Source: Bradyrhizobium ottawaense (GTDB taxonomy: Bacteria; Pseudomonadota; Alphaproteobacteria; Rhizobiales; Xanthobacteraceae). From it: a stretch of DNA of 64,000 nt. Numbering within the stretch: position 1 is the stretch's first letter; every line of letters starts with the position of its first letter. Positions 46,334-56,386 of the stretch are shown one piece after another. Both the position numbers and the translations under genes were made by a program. The stretch is taken from positions 4,874,001 to 4,938,000 of the forward strand of contig NZ_CP029425.2 of the NCBI RefSeq assembly GCF_002278135.3. Direction: 5' to 3'. A model generated the notes under the pieces. That model was not told the DNA's origin, made no database searches, and saw only the letters and a list, made by a program, of their open reading frames with translations.

Positions 46334-47247
46334 AGCTTGATCCCCGCCCGCGCCGCGGCCTGCGCCACGTATTTCTGCGTCTGCTCGAACGCCCCGGTCA
46401 GCGCCTTGGCTTTCGACATGTCGCTGATCTCCGCGAAATGCGCGGCCACCGCGTCCGGCGTCCATTCGGTCTCCGGCAGGTTGATGCCCTCGCTCTCCAC
46501 GATCTTGATCACCGCGAAGGAGCCAGCACCGGCGCCCATGATGGTACGGGTCGGAGCGTCTTCGCTGAGCATGTACTCGACCGCGGGCGTGATCGCGTTC
46601 GGCTTCATCAATTGCAGCGCCTGCGGCGGCAGCAGCTCTTCCGTCATGCGCGTCGCCGCCGTCGGCGAGATGATGTTGACGCGGATGTCGGACTTGCGGC
46701 CTTCCTCGGCGAGCACGTTCATCAGGCCGACCATGCCGGACTTGGCCGCGCCGTAATTGGCCTGGCCGAAATTGCCGTAGAGGCCGGAGGACGACGTCGT
46801 CAGCACGATGCGGCCGTAATTGCGGTCGCGCATGCCGGCCCAGGCCGCCTTGCAGCAATAGAAGGTGCCGACCAGATGCACGTCGAGCACTTTCTGGAAG
46901 TCGGCCGCTTCCATCTTGCCGAACGACTTGTCGCGCAAAATGCCGGCATTGGCGCACAAGAGATCGACGCTGCCCCATTCCTTGGTGGCGCGCTCGACCA
47001 TGGCGGTGACCTGTTCGAAATTCGAGACGTCGGCGCCATCCGCCATCGCGGTGCCACCGGCTTTGCGGATTTCCTCGACCACGGTCTCGGCCGGCGACAG
47101 CGAGCCACCGGTGCCGTCACGCGCGCCGCCGAGATCGTTGACGACGACCTTGGCGCCGCGGCTGGCCAGTCCCAGCGCATGCGCACGCCCCAGACCATTG
47201 CCCGCGCCGGTGACGATGGCGACGCGTCCGTCGAACCTGATTGCCAT
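46330..47247 (-). CDS. SDR-family dehydrogenase, MFE-2-like (3R-hydroxyacyl-CoA dehydrogenase type)
   Basis: A 305-residue short-chain dehydrogenase. The cofactor motif is TGAGNGLG (13-20), the catalytic S-Y-K set is near S152-154, Y165 and K169 in ANYGAAK. NDLGGARDGTGGS after beta-2 and the long C-terminal extension match the dehydrogenase domain of peroxisomal multifunctional enzyme type 2. It would oxidise (3R)-hydroxyacyl-CoA. A MaoC hydratase gene lies 106 bp upstream, and MaoC plus this SDR form the two MFE-2 activities in separate genes. Confidence 0.88.
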   Translation of the reverse strand: MAIRFDGRVAIVTGAGNGLGRAHALGLASRGAKVVVNDLGGARDGTGGSLSPAETVVEEIRKAGGTAMADGADVSNFEQVTAMVERATKEWGSVDLLCANAGILRDKSFGKMEAADFQKVLDVHLVGTFYCCKAAWAGMRDRNYGRIVLTTSSSGLYGNFGQANYGAAKSGMVGLMNVLAEEGRKSDIRVNIISPTAATRMTEELLPPQALQLMKPNAITPAVEYMLSEDAPTRTIMGAGAGSFAVIKIVESEGINLPETEWTPDAVAAHFAEISDMSKAKALTGAFEQTQKYVAQAAARAGIKL

Positions 47248-47269
47248 GAGTGCTTTCCTACATGCTAGT

Positions 47270-47352
47270 CGTCATGGGCGGGCTCGACCCGGCCATCCAT
47301 CAAATTGACAGGCTTTTGAGCAGCGATGGCTGGCCGGGTCAAGCCCGGCCGC
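47270..47352. repeat. Palindromic repeat, family D copy 2 (diverged)
   Basis: CGTCATGGGCGGGCTCGACC and GGCCGGGTCAAGCCCGGCC, ending in GCCCTACG like family A ends. The MaoC gene's TAG stop (47354-47356) lies in this CCTACG end. Confidence 0.75.
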
Positions 47353-47353
47353 C

Positions 47354-47833
47354 CTACGCGAAATAGATCAGACCCAGCCACTCCGCGACCAGCGCCGGCT
47401 TGTCCTCGCCTTCGATCTCCACGGTCACGTTGGTGCGGGACTGCAGCTCGTTGGGCTTGCGGAGCTTGGCTTCGGCCAGCACGAAACGGCCGCGGACGCG
47501 CTTGCCGGAACGCACCGGCGAGATGAAGCGCAGCTTGTCGAAACCGTAATTGACGCCCATCGTGGTCCCCGCGATCACGGGCATCACCTCATAGGACATG
47601 ATCGACAGCAGCGACATCGTCAGGAAGCCGTGCGCGATGGTGGTGCCGAAGGCGGTCTCCTTCTTGGCCCGTTCAGGGTCGACATGGATAAACTGGTGAT
47701 CCTCGATCACGTCGGCATAGGTGTCGATGCGCGGTTGATCGATCAGGTGCCACGACGATACGCCGATCTCCTTGCCGACCATGGCCTGATAGGCTTCCAA
47801 GGAAATCGGCGGCTTCTTCCAGACTTCGTTCAT
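47354..47833 (-). CDS. MaoC-type (R)-specific enoyl-CoA hydratase
   Basis: A 159-residue hotdog-fold protein. The hydratase signature is intact: D49-x4-H54 region in DHQFIHVDPERAKK (the D-x4-H catalytic pair), then IAHGFLTMSLL. Such enzymes hydrate trans-enoyl-CoA to (3R)-hydroxyacyl-CoA, feeding the neighbouring SDR. Together they point to degradation of fatty or branched acyl-CoA by the R-route. The TAG stop is inside a GTAGGG-type repeat end. Confidence 0.9.
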   Translation of the reverse strand: MNEVWKKPPISLEAYQAMVGKEIGVSSWHLIDQPRIDTYADVIEDHQFIHVDPERAKKETAFGTTIAHGFLTMSLLSIMSYEVMPVIAGTTMGVNYGFDKLRFISPVRSGKRVRGRFVLAEAKLRKPNELQSRTNVTVEIEGEDKPALVAEWLGLIYFA

Positions 47834-47850
47834 TTAGCAACTCCAAATGC

Positions 47851-47954
47851 CGTCATTCCGGGGCGCGCGAAGCGCGAGCCCGGAATCCATCGCGCCACGG
47901 CGTCTGTTGCAAGATGGATTCCGGGTTCGATGCTACGCATCGCCTCGGAATGAC
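47851..47954. repeat. Palindromic repeat, family B copy 3
   Basis: It starts CGTCATTCCGGGGCGCGCG and ends CCTCGGAATGAC, with inner GGAATCCAT / ATGGATTCC. It separates the MaoC gene from the acyl-CoA synthetase gene. Confidence 0.9.
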
Positions 47955-47962
47955 AAGCCTAC

Positions 47963-49678
47963 TTAGGTCTCACTCCGTGTTTTCGGCAGTTCCGGAAAAT
48001 CCTCCTCACGGAATTCCCGGCCGCGCAGCGGATCGTTGCGATCATCGTCGCGCTCCAGCCTGCGTAGCTGCACCCGGCGGATTTTTCCAGAGATCGTCTT
48101 CGGCAGCTCGGTGACGATTTCGAGGCGACGGATGCGCTTGAACGGGGCGAGCCGCGTGTGCAGGTGCTGGAAGATCGACAGCGCGGTCTCAGGCGTCCGC
48201 TCCGCGCCCGAGGTCAGCAGCACGAACGCCTTGGGGATCGCGAGCCGGATCGGATCCGGGCTCGGCACCACCGCGGCTTCTGCGACCAGCTCATGCTCGA
48301 GCAACACGCTCTCCAACTCGAACGGACTGATCCGGTAATCCGACGACTTGAACACGTCGTCGGAGCGGCCGACAAAAGTAAGATAGCCCTCGTCGTCTTC
48401 GAACACGACATCGCCGCTGCGATAGAGCTCGCCTTCGGCGCCGGAGAGCTTGCCGTCGTCGCTCTGATAGCCCTGCATCAGCCCGGCGGGGCGCTCGGCG
48501 CCGAGCACCAGTGTAACTTCGCCTTCCCTGGCGGGATGGCCGTCAGCATCGCTGATCTGCACGCGATAGCCCGGCAGCGGCCGGCCCATCGAGCCGATCT
48601 TGATCTTCTGGCCCGGCGAGTTGCCGGCGAGCGCGGTGGTTTCGGTCTGGCCGTAGCCGTCGCGGATGGTGAGCCCCCAGGCGGCCTGCACCTGGTCGAT
48701 CACTTCCGGGTTGAGCGGCTCGCCGGCGCCGCAGACCTCGCGCAAGCTCACCTTGAAGGAGGCAAGGTTCTCCTGGATGAACAGCCTCCACACCGTCGGC
48801 GGCGCGCACAGCGTGGTGACGCCGCAGCGGCCGATGGTGGCGAGCAGGCCCTTAGCATCGAAGCGCGGCTGGTTGACCACGAACACGGTGGCGCCCGCAT
48901 TCCACGGCGCGAAGAAGCAGCTCCAGGCATGCTTGGCCCAGCCGGGCGAGGAAATGTTGAGATGGACGTCACCGGGCTTCAGCCCGATCCAGTACATGGT
49001 CGACAGATGGCCGACCGGATAGCTGCGCTGGCTGTGCCGGACGAGTTTTGGTTTTGCCGTGGTCCCCGAGGTAAAGTAGAGCAGCATCGGATCGTCGGCA
49101 TTAGTCGGGCCGTCGGCGCTAAAACTCTCCGGGGCCTTTGCGGCCTCATCATAGGAGAGCCATCCGTCGTGAGCCGTGCCGACCACGATGCGAACGATGT
49201 TCTCGGCACCAAGGTTTGCGAACTTCGCGACCTGATCCTCGGCGGCGATCACCGCCTTGGCCTTGCCGCGATCGAGGCGATCGCGCAGCTCGTCCGCGGT
49301 GAGCAGCGTGGTCGCGGGGATCACGACGACGCCGAGCTTCATCGCCGCCAGCATCGTCTCCCACAGCGGAACCACATTGCCGAGCAGCAGCAGAAGATGA
49401 TCGCCGCGGTTCAGGCCCTGCGCGCGGAGGAAGTTCGCCACCTGGTTCGAGCGCTTCGAGAGCGCCGCGAAGGACAGTTTTGTCTGCCGGTCCTGCGCGG
49501 CGTCGACGATCCAGAGCGCGGGCCGGTCCTTGGCTTCGGCGTCCTTCGCCAGCTCGTCGAACCAGTCGAGCGCCCAGTTGAAGGGCACCGGATCCGGCCA
49601 GCGGAAGCCTTTAACCGCTGTCTCGTAGTCCGTGCGGTGCTTGAGCAGAAACGCGCGCGCGTCCTGAAATGTCGTCAT
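47963..49678 (-). CDS. Acyl-CoA synthetase (AMP-binding, benzoate/medium-chain type)
   Basis: A 571-residue AMP-forming ligase of the ANL superfamily. The ATP motif is LYFTSGTTAKPK (about 204-215), DGYGQTETT (A5-like) and YRSGDVVFEDDEGYLTFVGRSDD follow, and the C-terminal lysine motif is PKTISGKIRRVQLR. The style (WALDWFDELAK near the start) is that of medium-chain or benzoate-CoA synthetases. It would activate an organic acid for the MaoC/SDR and acyl-CoA dehydrogenase steps encoded beside it. The exact acid is not predictable. Confidence 0.9.
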   Translation of the reverse strand: MTTFQDARAFLLKHRTDYETAVKGFRWPDPVPFNWALDWFDELAKDAEAKDRPALWIVDAAQDRQTKLSFAALSKRSNQVANFLRAQGLNRGDHLLLLLGNVVPLWETMLAAMKLGVVVIPATTLLTADELRDRLDRGKAKAVIAAEDQVAKFANLGAENIVRIVVGTAHDGWLSYDEAAKAPESFSADGPTNADDPMLLYFTSGTTAKPKLVRHSQRSYPVGHLSTMYWIGLKPGDVHLNISSPGWAKHAWSCFFAPWNAGATVFVVNQPRFDAKGLLATIGRCGVTTLCAPPTVWRLFIQENLASFKVSLREVCGAGEPLNPEVIDQVQAAWGLTIRDGYGQTETTALAGNSPGQKIKIGSMGRPLPGYRVQISDADGHPAREGEVTLVLGAERPAGLMQGYQSDDGKLSGAEGELYRSGDVVFEDDEGYLTFVGRSDDVFKSSDYRISPFELESVLLEHELVAEAAVVPSPDPIRLAIPKAFVLLTSGAERTPETALSIFQHLHTRLAPFKRIRRLEIVTELPKTISGKIRRVQLRRLERDDDRNDPLRGREFREEDFPELPKTRSET

Positions 49679-49712
49679 GTTCCGGGCCCGTCGAAATGAT
49701 CTTCGAACGTAA

Positions 49713-49793
49713 CCCGGATGGAGCGAAGCGCAATCCGGGGCCGGCTACGCCATTGGAAGCAGCTGACCCGGATTTCGCTTCGCTCCATCCGGG
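49713..49793. repeat. Palindromic repeat (CCCGGATGGAGCGAAGCG type)
   Basis: CCCGGATGGAGCGAAGCG on the left pairs with CGCTTCGCTCCATCCGGG on the right, 81 bp, between mmsB and the synthetase gene. Only one copy in the window. Confidence 0.85.
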
Positions 49794-49806
49794 CAACGAA
49801 GCCTCG

Positions 49807-50694
49807 CTATTTTCCAGCGAGGCTGCGAACGTGCTTGATAATTCCGGAAAAATCCACCCCACCTTGCCCGGCTGCGTCGAAAGACTGATAGATCTCCTGC
49901 GCATGCTTGCCGAGCGGGGTGGCCGCGCCCGCAGCCTTCGCGGCGTCCTGCGCCAGCGTCAGATCCTTCACCATCAGCGCCGAGGCAAAGCCCGGCTTGT
50001 AGTCGTTGTTCGCGGGCGAAGTCGGCACCGGACCCGGCACCGGGCAATAGGTCGTCAGCGACCAGCACTGGCCGGACGAGGTCGAGGCAACGTCGAACAG
50101 CGCCTGATGCGAGAGCCCGAGCTTCTCGCCGAGTGCGAAAGCTTCGCTCACCGCGATCATGGAAATGCCGAGGATCATGTTGTTGCAGATCTTGGCCGCC
50201 TGCCCTGCGCCGGCGCCGCCGCAATGCACGATCTTCTTGCCCATGTTCTCCAGCACGGGCTTTGCCGCCGCGAATGCACTCTCCTCGCCGCCGCACATGA
50301 AGGTGAGCGTCGCGCCCTTGGCGCCGCCGGTGCCGCCGGAGACCGGCGCATCCACCGAGAGCACGCCGTGCTTGCCGGCGAGCGCATGCGCCTGCCTCGC
50401 ACTCTCGACGTCGATGGTGGAGCTATCGATGACCAGCGCACCCTTGGTCATCGCGGGAAGGATTTCGTTCCAGACGCCGAGCACATGCTTGCCGGCCGGG
50501 AGCATGGTGACGACGACATCGGCGCCCTTCACCGCGCCCGCGGCGCTGTCAGCGATGCCGGCGCCGTCGGCCTTGGCCTGATTGCGCGAGGCTTCGACGA
50601 GGTCGAACGCGACCACCTTGTGGCCAGCCTTGACGAGGTTGGCCGCCATCGGGCCGCCCATGTTGCCCAGACCAATGAATGCGATCGTGGCCAT
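49807..50694 (-). CDS. mmsB: 3-hydroxyisobutyrate dehydrogenase
   Basis: A 295-residue enzyme of the beta-hydroxyacid dehydrogenase family. The NAD motif is FIGLGNMGGPMAANL near residue 6; the substrate motif DAPVSGGTGGA and the catalytic-lysine segment GAGQAAKICNN follow. It oxidises 3-hydroxyisobutyrate to methylmalonate semialdehyde in valine breakdown. The mmsA gene, for the next step, lies two genes upstream in the same operon. Confidence 0.93.
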   Translation of the reverse strand: MATIAFIGLGNMGGPMAANLVKAGHKVVAFDLVEASRNQAKADGAGIADSAAGAVKGADVVVTMLPAGKHVLGVWNEILPAMTKGALVIDSSTIDVESARQAHALAGKHGVLSVDAPVSGGTGGAKGATLTFMCGGEESAFAAAKPVLENMGKKIVHCGGAGAGQAAKICNNMILGISMIAVSEAFALGEKLGLSHQALFDVASTSSGQCWSLTTYCPVPGPVPTSPANNDYKPGFASALMVKDLTLAQDAAKAAGAATPLGKHAQEIYQSFDAAGQGGVDFSGIIKHVRSLAGK

Positions 50695-50721
50695 TGTCGT
50701 TTCCTCCGCTTCAATCGTTGA

Positions 50722-51789
50722 TTAGTTGAACTTCAGCTCGTCGGCGCCGATCTCGGCGAGATACGGCGCAAGCATCTCTGGCGTCACATCCTCGATCCGC
50801 GGCGGCGACCAGATCGGATTGCGGTCCTTGTCGATCACGGCCGCGCGCACGCCCTCGCGAAAATCATCGCTGCGGAACACCTCGAGCGCGGCACGGTATT
50901 CGCGCACCAGGCATTCCTCCAGGCTCGACGCGGTGCGCGCCAGTCGCAACAATTTCAGCGTCACCACCATGCCGCGCGGCGATTTTTCGTTGAGCGTCTT
51001 CAGCGTCGCCAGCGCGAACTCCGAGCCGTCACGTTTCAGAGCGGCAAAGATATCTTCCATCCGGTCGAAGCCGAACAATGCGTCGATAGCAGGCTCTTTT
51101 GCCGCGACCGGTCCCGCGGTCTCGGCCGTCGCAAAGCCGTTGATGAGCTTGCCAATATCGGCCGCAGTTACGCCTGGACGAACCTTGGTCAGCGCCTCGC
51201 GCAGCTCCGGCCATTTGGCCGTCGGCACCACGGCGTCGGCGAATTTGGCGTGGATCGCGTCGGGCCCGTTCATGGTCTGGCCGGTCAGGCCGAAGTAAGT
51301 GCCGATCTCGCCCGGCGAGCGCGACAACAGAAAGGTGCCGCCGACGTCAGGGAAGAAGCCGAGCCCGACCTCGGGCATCGCGAGCTTGGTGCGATCGGTG
51401 ACGATGCGATGGCTGGCATGGGCGGAAAGCCCGACGCCGCCGCCCATCACGATGCCGTCCATGAAGGCAATATATGGCTTTGGGAATTTCTTGATCCGAG
51501 CGTTTAGGATATATTCCTCGCGCCAGAGGATCTTGCCGAGGTCGCCGTTGACCTTCGAACTCTCCCAGAGCGTGCGGATGTCGCCGCCGGCACAGAGGCC
51601 GCGCTCCCCGGCACCTTCCAGCACGATCACGGCGACGGCGGAATCGGCCTCGAAGCGATCGAGCGCCTTGTCGATGTCGCGAAACATCTCCAGCGTGACG
51701 GCGTTGATGGCCTTGGGACGATTGAGCCTGATCACCCCGGCCGCGCCCTCGACGCGCGCGACCAGATCGCCCTCTTCCACCGAACTCAT
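50722..51789 (-). CDS. 3-hydroxyisobutyryl-CoA hydrolase
   Basis: A 355-residue crotonase-fold enzyme, the length of HIBCH. ERGLCAGGDIRTL forms the oxyanion loop, GIVMGGGVGLSAHASHRI the second, and MPEVGLGFFPDVGGTFLLSR carries the conserved catalytic glutamate. It releases 3-hydroxyisobutyrate from its CoA ester in valine catabolism. It overlaps the upstream acyl-CoA dehydrogenase by 4 nt (ATGA). The 3-hydroxyisobutyrate then goes to MmsB. Confidence 0.88.
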   Translation of the reverse strand: MSSVEEGDLVARVEGAAGVIRLNRPKAINAVTLEMFRDIDKALDRFEADSAVAVIVLEGAGERGLCAGGDIRTLWESSKVNGDLGKILWREEYILNARIKKFPKPYIAFMDGIVMGGGVGLSAHASHRIVTDRTKLAMPEVGLGFFPDVGGTFLLSRSPGEIGTYFGLTGQTMNGPDAIHAKFADAVVPTAKWPELREALTKVRPGVTAADIGKLINGFATAETAGPVAAKEPAIDALFGFDRMEDIFAALKRDGSEFALATLKTLNEKSPRGMVVTLKLLRLARTASSLEECLVREYRAALEVFRSDDFREGVRAAVIDKDRNPIWSPPRIEDVTPEMLAPYLAEIGADELKFN

Positions 51790-52931
51790 CGCGCGCCCTC
51801 GATCAGTTTGCGCGCCACGATGAGCCGCATGATTTCATTGGTGCCTTCGAGGATCTGGTGCACGCGCAGATCGCGCACGATCTTCTCGATCCCATATTCG
51901 CTCAAGTACCCGTAGCCGCCGTGAAGCTGCAGCGCACGGTTGGCGACCTCGAAGCCGACATCGGTGCCGAAGCGTTTTGCCATCGCGCATAGCATGGTGG
52001 CATCGGGGTCCTTCCGGTCCAACGCCGCGGCGGCGCGCCACAGGAAGGTGCGCGCGGCCTCGAGCTCGATCGCCATGTCGGCGAGACGGAATTGCAGCGC
52101 CTGGAATTCGTCGAGACGCTTTCCGAAGGCCTTGCGCTCCTTCATGTAGGCGCGCGCCTTGTCGAGCGCGGTTTGCGCGCCGCCCAGCGAGCACGCGGTG
52201 ATGTTGAGGCGGCCCCCATCGAGACCGGCCATCGCGATCTTGAAGCCGATGCCCTCCTCGCCGAGGCGGTTGGTAACAGGCACGCGGGCGTTCTCGAACA
52301 TCACGGCGCGGGTCGGCTGCGCGTTCCAGCCCATCTTGCGCTCATTGGCGCCGAAGGAGACGCCCGGCGTCTTGCCGTCGATGACGAGGGTCGAGATGCC
52401 GCCGGGGCCATCGCCGCCGGTGCGCACCATCGCGACCAGCAGATCAGTACCGCCGGCACCGGAGATGAACTGCTTCTGGCCGTTGAGAACGTAGTGATCG
52501 CCATCGCGCACCGCGCGGGTGCGGAGCGCCGCGGCATCCGAGCCGGCGCCCGGCTCGGTCAGGCAGTAGCTGGCGATCAGCTCCATCGAGCAGAGCTTTG
52601 GCAGCCATGTATGGCGCTGGGTGTCGCTGCCGAAGGCATCGATCATCCAGCTCGCCATGTTGTGGATCGAGATGAAGGCGGAGGTGGTCGGGCAGCCCGT
52701 CGCCAACGCCTCGAAGATCAGCGCCGCGTCGAACCGCGTCATCGCGGATCCCCCGACATCCTCACGGATGTAGATGCCGCCCATGCCGAGCGTGGCGGCC
52801 TCGCGCATCACGTCGACGGGGAAGTGCTTCTCCTCGTCCCAGCGCAGCGCGTGCGGCGCGATCTTCTCCGCCGCAAACGCCAACGCCATGTCGCGAACCG
52901 CGATCTGATCCTCGTTCAGAGCGAACTGCAT
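51786..52931 (-). CDS. Acyl-CoA dehydrogenase, isobutyryl-CoA type
   Basis: A 381-residue flavin dehydrogenase: CLTEPGAGSDAAAL and the QKQFISGAG segment bind FAD, and the C-terminal ILEGTNEIMRLIVAR holds the catalytic glutamate. IREDVGGSAMTRFDA and the ISIHNMASWMI stretch are common in isobutyryl-CoA dehydrogenases (ACAD8). Given neighbours mmsA, mmsB and HIBCH, its substrate is probably isobutyryl-CoA. I start at the ATG at 52931 because a longer frame enters repeat C2. No dedicated methacrylyl-CoA hydratase is in the operon. Confidence 0.9.
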   Translation of the reverse strand: MQFALNEDQIAVRDMALAFAAEKIAPHALRWDEEKHFPVDVMREAATLGMGGIYIREDVGGSAMTRFDAALIFEALATGCPTTSAFISIHNMASWMIDAFGSDTQRHTWLPKLCSMELIASYCLTEPGAGSDAAALRTRAVRDGDHYVLNGQKQFISGAGGTDLLVAMVRTGGDGPGGISTLVIDGKTPGVSFGANERKMGWNAQPTRAVMFENARVPVTNRLGEEGIGFKIAMAGLDGGRLNITACSLGGAQTALDKARAYMKERKAFGKRLDEFQALQFRLADMAIELEAARTFLWRAAAALDRKDPDATMLCAMAKRFGTDVGFEVANRALQLHGGYGYLSEYGIEKIVRDLRVHQILEGTNEIMRLIVARKLIEGAR

Positions 52932-52955
52932 GCTGCCGTTACCCTCTTGCCCCAT

Positions 52956-53072
52956 CGTCATTGCGAGCGCAGCGACGTGTCCGCCGAAGCCTTTGGCGAA
53001 GGCGGAAGCAATCCAGGCTGCCTCCGCGGAAAGACTCTGGATTACTTCGTCGCTACGCTCCTCGCAATGACG
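52956..53072. repeat. Palindromic repeat, family C copy 2
   Basis: CGTCATTGCGAGCGCAGCG at the left and CGCTCCTCGCAATGACG at the right, with inner GAAGCAATCCAG and CTGGATTACTTCG. About 117 bp between mmsA and the dehydrogenase gene; one more copy at 26139. Confidence 0.85.
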
Positions 53073-53087
53073 GGCTGGGCAACAGCC

Positions 53088-54584
<1,497 letters not shown>

Positions 54585-54623
54585 GGAATGATCTCCTTGA
54601 GGCCGAGCTTGAACGCTTTGACA

Positions 54624-54652
54624 AATCCTATCGACCTGCATTTTATAGGATT
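54624..54652. promoter_or_regulatory. LysR-type binding dyad between mmsA and lysR
   Basis: AATCCTAT (54624-54631), 13-nt spacer, ATAGGATT (54645-54652): a perfect inverted repeat with 8-bp arms in the divergent intergenic region. Size, symmetry and position fit a LysR recognition site controlling mmsA and the regulator itself. Confidence 0.7.
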
Positions 54653-54686
54653 CAAGTCTGAGATAATGCACCATAGATGTGCGAAA

Positions 54687-55601
54687 ATGCTGGATCAAGG
54701 CGCTATCGATTGGGACGACTTTCGCTTCGTGCTGGCCATCGTGCGGGGCGGCTCGGTTTCGGCTGCGGCAAAACAGCTCGGGGTCGACCATGCCACGGTG
54801 ATCCGCCGCGTCGACCGGCTGGAGAAGCACCTCTCGGCCAAGCTGTTCGACCGGCGCAAGACCGGCTACCTCCTCACCGAGGCCGGCCAGCGCGTCGCCG
54901 ATAGCGCGGAAGCGATGGAATCGACCATCGTTGCCAACCAGGAGCAGGTCGGCGGCTCCGTGGCGCGGCTGACGGGGACGGTGCGGATCGGCGCGCCCGA
55001 CGGGTTCGGCACGGCCTTCCTGGCGCCGCGGCTGGCCCCCTTCGCCGACCGGTATCCCGATCTCGATCTGCAACTTGTGGCCACCGCGCGGCTGTTCAGT
55101 CTCTCCAAGCGCGAGGCCGATATCGCCATCAGCCTGACCATGCCGAAGGAAGGCCGCATTGTCGGCCGCAAGCTGCTCGACTACCGCCTCGGCCTCTATG
55201 CCGCACCTGGCTATCTCGATCGCTTCCCCGCGATCACCTCGCGGCAGGATCTGCCGCAACACCGCTTCGTCGGCTACATCGAAGAGCTCTTGTTCACGCC
55301 GGAACTCGATTATCTGCCGCAGGTGTCGCCGCGGATTTCGGCGCGCTTCCGCAGCGCCAATCTGATCGCACAGCTCAATGCCACGCTGTCGGGCTTCGGC
55401 ATCGCGGTGCTGCCGCACTTCATGGCGAGCGATTATCCGCAACTCGTTCCGGTGTTGCCCGAGGAGATCTCGATCACGCGGACATTCTGGATGCTGATGC
55501 ACGCCGACAGCAAGGATCTGGCGCGGATCAGGGCGGTGGCCGATTACATCGGGGAGATCGTGGAGCGCGAGCGAGCGCTGTTTGCCGGACGCACTTCGTA
55601 G
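54687..55601 (+). CDS. LysR-family regulator of the mms operon (likely)
   Basis: A 304-residue LysR regulator. The helix-turn-helix is GGSVSAAAKQLGVDHATVIRRV (about 17-38), and the effector domain begins near LTGTVRIGAPDGFG. It is divergent from mmsA with a clear dyad between them, so control of valine catabolism is likely. The start could be the ATG at 54687 (MLDQGAIDWDDF) or 54666; I prefer 54687 because the dyad then lies wholly upstream. The TAG stop (55599-55601) lies in the GTAGGG end of repeat A3. Confidence 0.85.
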   Translation: MLDQGAIDWDDFRFVLAIVRGGSVSAAAKQLGVDHATVIRRVDRLEKHLSAKLFDRRKTGYLLTEAGQRVADSAEAMESTIVANQEQVGGSVARLTGTVRIGAPDGFGTAFLAPRLAPFADRYPDLDLQLVATARLFSLSKREADIAISLTMPKEGRIVGRKLLDYRLGLYAAPGYLDRFPAITSRQDLPQHRFVGYIEELLFTPELDYLPQVSPRISARFRSANLIAQLNATLSGFGIAVLPHFMASDYPQLVPVLPEEISITRTFWMLMHADSKDLARIRAVADYIGEIVERERALFAGRTS

Positions 55602-55685
55602 GGTGGGTTAGCCGAAGGCGTAACCCACCACGCCTGCCTCCGCGGAAATCGAAGAGGTGGACTACGCTTCGCTAATCCACCCTAC
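55598..55685. repeat. Palindromic repeat, family A copy 3
   Basis: GTAGGGTGGGTTAGCCGAAG on the left and CGCTAATCCACCCTAC on the right, 88 bp. The left GTAGGG supplies the LysR-gene stop codon. Copies at 16991 and 45029. Confidence 0.9.
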
Positions 55686-55704
55686 GCATTCAACGGCACC
55701 TCGG

Positions 55705-56322
55705 CTAGCTCTTCGCCTTCTTTGGCGCAGCAGCCTTCGGCTCGCGCTTCACGCCCTCCAGCGCACTGTCCCTGCCCACCTTCAACACCTCGTCGGAGAG
55801 CTCGCTCGACCCTGCAATGCGCGCCAGCAGCATGGTGCCGGCCATCGTCGCCAGCGTCGCAACCGCCTGCTTGCGTGCGGCCTTGCGCGGCATGTTCGGA
55901 ATGTTGTCCGCCAGCACGTCGATCATCTCGTCGAGCTTGCCGGCAAAGGCCTTTCGCGCCTTCGGGCTCTCGCGGGCAATCTCGGCACCGAGCGCCGGGA
56001 TCGAGCAGCCATGGCCGGGATTGTCGCGATGCAACGCCGACAGGTAGGCCTCCGCGATCATCGCCAGCCGCTTGTCCGGCGAAACCTCGTCGGTGATCTT
56101 GCGCCAGTGTTCCATCGAGCGGTCCATCGCGTAACCGAACGCCTCGATCACCAGCGCCTCGCGGGAATCGAAATGCGCGTAGAAGCCGCCATGGGTCAGG
56201 CCCGCCTCCTTCATGAGGTCGGCCACGCCGATGCCATGGGCGCCCTTTTCGCGCAGCCGCACAGAGGCCCTCTTCACGATACGGTCGTGGGTTTCCTGCT
56301 TGTGTTCCCGGGAGTAGCGCAT
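55705..56322 (-). CDS. TetR/AcrR-family regulator
   Basis: A 205-residue protein. The helix-turn-helix is GVADLMKEAGLTHGGFYAHF (about 32-51), the standard TetR pattern; the C-terminal part has GCSIPALGAEIARESPKARKA, often seen in regulators of acyl-CoA or transport genes. The tail is lysine-rich (KREPKAAAPKKAKS). A 64-bp gap separates it from the PaaI-type gene upstream on the same strand. No operator recognised. Confidence 0.85.
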   Translation of the reverse strand: MRYSREHKQETHDRIVKRASVRLREKGAHGIGVADLMKEAGLTHGGFYAHFDSREALVIEAFGYAMDRSMEHWRKITDEVSPDKRLAMIAEAYLSALHRDNPGHGCSIPALGAEIARESPKARKAFAGKLDEMIDVLADNIPNMPRKAARKQAVATLATMAGTMLLARIAGSSELSDEVLKVGRDSALEGVKREPKAAAPKKAKS

Positions 56323-56386
56323 GCGGTTCTCATTGAATGTCGATGGTCATCTCATAACACGCAAATGACGAAAAGGGTGCATTAAT

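Noticed and set aside
46334..46978. Long N-terminal extension of the flavoprotein frame
   Set aside because: It lies inside the SDR gene and resembles shadow translation; homologues start at the CTG-equivalent.
54585..55502. N-terminal extension of the mmsA frame to 55502
   Set aside because: It runs antisense through the LysR gene, and the ATG at 54584 has a strong Shine-Dalgarno.
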